Source: Escarpia spicata (taxonomy: Eukaryota > Annelida > Polychaeta > Sabellida > Siboglinidae). From it: 64,000 bases of DNA. Position 1 is the first letter of the stretch. Each line of letters begins with the position of its first letter. Below the pieces are notes generated by a model, which worked only from the letters and a program-made list of their open reading frames with translations, searched no databases and had not been told where the DNA came from. This document shows, piece after piece, positions 58,647-64,000 of this stretch. Both the position numbers and the translations under genes were made by a program. The stretch covers positions 22,117,913 to 22,181,912 of the forward strand of contig OZ023210.1 in NCBI GenBank assembly GCA_963995525.1, written 5' to 3'.

Positions 58647-61138
58647 GTAACCATCTCCACATATTATATTCAAATTTCTAATTTAATTCGTTATTTCCAA
58701 AGAACAAAGTAGATGTATATAGCATATGTAGATATTATACATTTCTGAAGTTCAAATGGAAAGGGGGATTAAGTTGAAGCATATTGCTTATTAACCCTTT
58801 CCCCAACATCAATATAACATGTGCATCATATTAACAGCAAACATGTAGTATAATTTTAGTATCGGATTATACTCGAATCTTGTGCACTTTTCAGGCTTTG
58901 CTACAATGCTGTACATATTCCAGACAATGTTAATTTCTTATTCGCCGTGATCCCTTATAGTGTGGGGGTCACACCATTTAATTTATTCTGCATTCTCCAT
59001 AACTCGTCTCTACTTCTCACAATTCTCTGCCATCACCTCCAATTCTTGGCTGTTGACACATGCCCGTTGGAGGTCTGCTAACACAATGTCTCCCTCTTAA
59101 TTTTGGTCTTTGTCTACTGTTAATTGATTGAATAATTGTTTAGTTGGAAGGAGGTTTGTGTAATAAATTCAGGCACTAGCAGCAGTCTCACTTCTCTCAC
59201 CTCACAGTATTTGTTATTCCTGTCGTGTTTCAGCTGTCACAAAACTAAATGGTTTGAAATTGGGGCCTTGATAGTTTGAGCAGGTGGAATGATCGATCAG
59301 ACAGTTGGAGATTCAACTTTGTCCTCAAGTGTCTTCGAGTGGGCAGCTATTTGGGTGGTGAATCATTGAATTCTAGGAACATAATAAGTTCTCATCTGCC
59401 TAAGTGAAGCCATCTTGTGCCTACTCATGGCAACCGCAATGATGGCATACTGGCATCTGTCTGTCGTCATGTGACCTGTATGACACATCCAATTGGTTGA
59501 TGAACTCCCTTGACCCCTTGCAAAACATTGTCGATGTTCCAGGTACTTTCAATCAAGTCAGTTTTGTTTATTTCAAGTGCAAGGTTGAAGTAATGCCTTG
59601 GTGGTTAATAATTTATTATTTAAAAAAATTGGCACAATTTTTTATTTGTTGTACTAAGTTACGTCATCCGTGCCGGATTGAAGCCAGGTTTAGTGCCGGT
59701 ACGGATGGGAAATTCAACTGAGAATAACATCCGGCAGGCTGAAGATGTATCACAGATTGACTGTAGTAACACTACTGGATTAGGCCCCGTCCTATTGAGA
59801 GCACCTGGTAGCTCCTTGGGTTGAAATAACAACCTGTTTTTTGTTTTTCCGTAAGGTGAAGAACTACAACTGTGTAATGAGAATTGCAACAAATGTATTA
59901 AAGCTACACACTGGAATTGTGTTATTTTAATTTTCAATTCCTATAACTGTATTGATTACATTATAATATAAATTATAATAATATTAATGTGGTCTTGTAG
60001 AGTGCTGGTATCTACCTAGAAGGCACAAGTTTATTTTATTATTATAACAAGCGTAGCTGATGCAGTGCCCATATATAGGTTTTTGAAGATCAAGAGTATT
60101 TGCTCATTAAATCCACAACAGGTTTTTTTCCATATCTCTGTGTGGGATCTTTACTTCCCTGGCAGACACCAGATAGAAGGGACCAATGTTTTTATTGTTT
60201 CTTCCAGAAGACAGGGAAAGTGGGGTAAAAAAAATTGTCCAAGTTTCAAGATGGTGGTCATTAGGCGATCAATAAGGGGCAGTCTTTTTCAGCTCCTAGA
60301 TGCAAATGCATATTTGTTTGTATGATAGCAAAATGCACTGATCTGTTGTTTCTGCTCATCTCTAAATTCATTGCTTGTGACACTTCAAAGAGAAGCAAAT
60401 ATAGAAATGCAATTAAAATGTACACAGAGAATAAGCTGCAGAGAGAGAGGCCCTGCCCTGACACACAACACTCAACAACTGTTCTTTGCACTTCTGCTGT
60501 TGTTATTAGAATAATAATTATTATGATGCATTAGATAACAACTTATTACAACTGTTTTTTATGGGAATGTCATTACCAATGATTGCACCTATAGTAACAT
60601 TTAAAGAGGGTTATGTTATTAATATACATAATTACACCAGCTGATTACAGTTACTCTGATGTTGGAGCTTTCATGTGATAACTAATTGTTATGGTCTATA
60701 AAAGGTAATTACTGGTTTGTTGATTACTACCACAGTAATTAGTTGTATATTTAGATTTTCTTCCATTAGGTAAATCAACATTTAATTGTTAGTACGTTAA
60801 AAAGATGCATTCGCTTGTTCATTCCTGTGGTCCAACCACAGGCTACAGTAGCAGTATAAATCATTTTTTTAACCAGAATTAACAGATATCTGATAAAGTT
60901 GGGCTACATATATATTAATTTATTGGCTCTCGGTATATTAATGGTTTCCTTGTCTACTTGCCACCTAGAATGTGTTGCTTTGCGTATCAGTCTTATTTTC
61001 TTGACCAACTAACAAATCCAACACTTATAGTGGTACATTTGTAACACGTGACTCCCCCTAGTGACCAACAACAACACTAATTCAATGTTGTCCCCCATTG
61101 CAGGCCCAGTGCAGTTGGCAGGGAAGTGGTAATAAAAG

Positions 61139-61449
61139 CAGTGTCTGAAATTAGCGAAAAATGAACTAGCCCAGATTTATTTGAATTAGCCCAGATTAAT
61201 TTTGAACTGATCCTGCTGAATTTTAACTGGCCTGACTAATTTATAAACCACATCGACACAGTTCCATTTTTCCATATTCTTTAATCACACACATGAATGT
61301 CTATCATTTGAATTTTACATGTAAGTACATCAGATATTAAACAGTAATAGTTTTAACATTAACTATATGTACATTAACATAATAGAACTAAGTTACACTA
61401 ACGTAATATAACTTTGCATTGCATATAATATATATATATATATATAAAT

Positions 61450-61492
<43 letters not shown>

Positions 61493-62245
61493 TACATGTA
61501 TCTAAGCACACTATAATAATAAAGTGCAAATTATAAATTGTTCCAAATGTATGTCCTGATTGTTCAAACTCTGCCCAAAGCTAGTACTTGTATTTAACTG
61601 TATTAGTGTTGCACTCAGATACATGTATACAGTACATTTGCCACTTCTTTTTAGGTGTTTCCCGGTTTATTCGCTAGGTGACACCACCAAACTACATGAC
61701 CTTCACTTTGCTGATGTTGGTCTCGTTACGAAATACACTTTTGTGACCAGTTAAATTTAGATTTAGGCCGTTATTTATTTGTAAATAAAGAACAAAAAGC
61801 ATGCCTAACTCTGACCTACAACCGAGAAAACTTCCAAACACCGTAAAATTTATTCCAAAGGACACAACAAAACTATGAAAAATGGCGTCCAGTCTGACTC
61901 TTGAAAAACTGCACTGCTGGTGGCGATGCCACTGATGTTTAGACTTGGTGTTCATTGGCTTTGCTATTGAATGCAACTGTTCGTGTGATAAGAGTTCAGT
62001 TTTGACAAACTATTGTTGAATAATTACCAAAGTTGCGTTTACAGTCTCCTATAACTGAGTCGTTTTTTTCTAACGGAATTCTAATGAACTAGGCAGCAGC
62101 CTAGCCGTGACGGCCGAGATAAACCGGTGGCGTTTGTGAACCGGCAGTGTCGGGCCGATAACTTTGAACATTTTGGAGAATTGAATCGGCGGGTCAGATT
62201 TTGAATCGGTGGCCGCCAATTCAAAGGCCTTAATTTCGAACACTG
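61139..62245. mobile_element. putative non-autonomous hAT-like element
   Basis: Left end CAGTGTCTGAAATTAGC. Right end read in complement is CAGTGTTCGAAATTAAGG. The shared 15-bp inverted ends with CAGTG and GAAATTA resemble hAT-superfamily termini. 1107 bp, no transposase. No matching 8-bp target duplication is visible (AATAAAAG left, TGAACGCA right), so it may be old or two half-elements. Confidence 0.5.
61425..61490. repeat. (AT)n microsatellite
   Basis: Long TA/ATATAA tract inside the putative hAT-like element. Confidence 0.92.
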
Positions 62246-63159
62246 TGAACGCATCTTTAGTTTCTGCTTAACTTTCCATCAGTTTTCTTGCCCAATCTAT
62301 TGCAAGGACCATATACACGGGTATTATGAGTTTTCTCATACTTAGTGTCTCGAAACTACTCAACACTGAAGACACTGCATTTGATCACAGCTGGTAACCA
62401 ATGATTGCAAGCATATGTTGTACGATGCTTCAAGCAAATGTGAACGAATAATGATGCAGATATTAAACTGTAATGTCAGGTTGCGATAACCTGGCTTATT
62501 GGTTATTGCCCATATTGGTCTTGATCTAGATATCTGCTGCTAAATGTGTCATGCATTGTTTGTAATGTCAGGTTCAACCTGCAACGGATTAATTTGAATG
62601 TTTGTCATGATCTACACTAAATATAGTTATCTGGTTTTAATAAATACATTGTTTTTGATTTGCTCCATACTACATTCAGCAGATAATGTAGTTAACATTT
62701 ACTTCTTTATGGGTTTTGACATGGGCCTCCTAGTTATATACCCTTTCGTTTGTTACTACAAAATGTCCAAGGCAATGTGTTTTAGAGTTTTTAGTGTATA
62801 TTTACTATAATTGGAACCTATTGCAGTGATGAAATGTTTTCTTCCATAAAATGTGTGTATAATTAAAGTACTGGATAGATGTGTAAGCTTATCACAGACC
62901 TATCATATTTGTCTCGTTTTTGGCATTCCATTGAGATTTGTTCAGAAAAAATGGTGTGAAGTTATTTATGAAATATAACTGGGTCGTGACATGGAATGTC
63001 ATAGAAGAAAAATTTTTGTTACTGCCTCAGCTAGATTCGTCTTTCACCAGCTGTCCCATCACATATCTATGTGGCACTCACCTACTCTCCCATGACAGGC
63101 TGAAAACAGTCCTAATTGCATACAAGTGTTCAAGTACCCCGGAGTATATGTTTATGGTT

Positions 63160-63335
63160 CTGTGTGTGCATGCGTGTGTGCGTGCATGAGTGTGTGTGTG
63201 CGTGTGGGTGCATACATACATGTGTCTGTGTGTGTGTGTGTTTTCGTGCATGTTTGCGTGTATGCATTCATTCATTTGTTCATGTATGCATGTGTGTGCG
63301 TGTGTACGTATGTGCGTGCATGTTTGTGTGTTTAG
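63160..63335 (+). repeat. GT-rich simple repeat
   Basis: Imperfect (GT)n/(GCGT)n tract, ending about 105 bp before the acceptor array. The overlapping open frames on both strands are low-complexity artefacts. Confidence 0.9.
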
Positions 63336-63440
63336 AAATGTTCCTGTCCAGTGTATAAGGTTCCTCTGAGTTCCCAGTTATTACAAACAGGTAATTATTT
63401 AAGATTTGCTGAGTTTGGGGGAACTGTCCACTCTCTTTGT

Positions 63441-64000
63441 AGGTGGTATAACGTCCTGGTCATATGTCTTCTGTGTTTGTAGGTGGTATGATGTCCTGGT
63501 CATGTTTCTTCTGTGTTTGCAGGTGGTATAACGTCCTGGTCATGTGCCCTCTATGTTTATAGGTGGTATGACGTCCTGGTCATGTACCCTCTGTGTTTGC
63601 AGGTGGTATGACATCCTGGTCATATACCCTCTGTGTTTGCAGGTGGTATGATGTCCTGGTCATGTGTTCTCTGTGTTTGCAGGTGATATGACGTCCTGGT
63701 CATGTGCCCTCTGTGTTTATAGGTGGTATGACGTCCTGGTCATGTACCCTCTGTGTTTGCAGGTGGTATGACGTCCTGGTCATGTGCCCTCTGTGTTTAT
63801 AGGTGGTATGACGTCCTGGTCATGTACCCTCTGTGTTTGCAGGTGGTATGACGTCCTGGTCATGTACCCTCTGTGTTTGCAGGTGGTATGATGTCCTGGT
63901 CATGTCCCCTCTGTATTTGCAGGTGGTATGACGTCCTGGTCATGTACCCTCTGTGTTTGCAGGTGGTATGACGTCCTGGTCATGTACCCTCTGTGTATAT
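63441..64000 (+). repeat. 14 x 40-bp array of an MPRIP splice acceptor plus exon start
   Basis: Fourteen consecutive 40-bp units running off the window edge. Each holds a 3' splice site (CCCTCTGTGTTTGCAG or close) and then GTGGTATGACGTCCTGGTCA plus TGTACCCT, encoding (R)WYDVLVMYP. That is the expected continuation of the PH domain after exon 4 (human GWLEMLMVYP) in the right phase. The first unit is preceded by ordinary intron ending CTCTCTTTGTAG. Because 40 is not a multiple of 3, splicing into any unit but the last gives W-Y-D-V-L-V-M-Y-P, a few residues and then a stop in the next unit. The genuine exon 5 should follow the last unit, beyond this window. Confidence 0.95.

Larger units (their letters stand above)
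58647..63440. other. MPRIP intron 4
   Basis: No exon recognised. It holds the hAT-like element at 61139-62245 with its internal (AT)n block, and GT-rich repeats at 63160-63335 just before the acceptor array. Confidence 0.55.

Noticed and set aside
63078..63358. Cys/Val/His-rich frames on both strands
   Set aside because: Translation of a GT-rich simple repeat in MPRIP intron 4.
1..64000. Viral, phage, toxin or bacterial defence genes
   Set aside because: None seen on either strand; the only polymerases are decayed non-LTR retrotransposon reverse transcriptases.

Overview
This is a window of animal nuclear DNA. The evidence is genes split into many small exons with GT..AG introns, non-LTR retrotransposons, tRNA-derived SINEs, and abundant mini- and microsatellites in AT-rich introns. 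No bacterial operons, rRNA or free-standing tRNA genes were seen. The two genes and the repeat types fit an invertebrate bilaterian (lophotrochozoan or invertebrate deuterostome); the sequence alone does not fix the species.

Two protein-coding genes lie head to head. On the minus strand (27434 down to 1720) is an apparently complete ClC-7-type chloride/proton exchanger gene (CLCN7). I rebuilt it as 23 coding exons whose splice phases all agree, giving 2331 nt or 776 residues plus stop. It has GSGIP, GKEGP and GLFIP ion-path motifs, a proton glutamate in [10 protein letters not shown], and two CBS domains. On the plus strand, starting at 31265 and running off the right edge, is the 5' part of a myosin-phosphatase Rho-interacting protein gene (MPRIP/outspread family). 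Four exons carry the N-terminal motif and most of the first PH domain. The roughly 3.8 kb between the two start codons holds two CpG-rich patches, a MITE-like element and a LINE fragment.

Layout: 1-1719, region 3' of CLCN7; 1720-27434, CLCN7, with introns holding SINEs, an RTE-like LINE (16135-17495), a LINE tail (17990-18290), an antisense jockey-superfamily LINE (about 21140-24080) and several tandem arrays; 27435-31264, shared upstream region; 31265-64000, MPRIP exons 1-4 with long introns, including a 2 kb array of 66-bp units (51142-53172).

The most unusual signal is a set of short tandem arrays made of exon-boundary sequence. (1) 7894-8178: six in-frame copies of the start of CLCN7 exon 16 together with its 3' splice site. 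(2) 12517-12642: two extra copies of the end of CLCN7 exon 12 with its 5' splice site. (3) 63441-64000: fourteen 40-bp copies of a 3' splice site plus the first 28 nt of the expected next MPRIP exon. A weaker donor-like echo lies at 10728-10860. Together these suggest that splice junctions repeatedly seeded minisatellites in this genome. In case 1 the array stays open in frame and could supply alternative acceptors that add up to 95 residues inside a transporter core.
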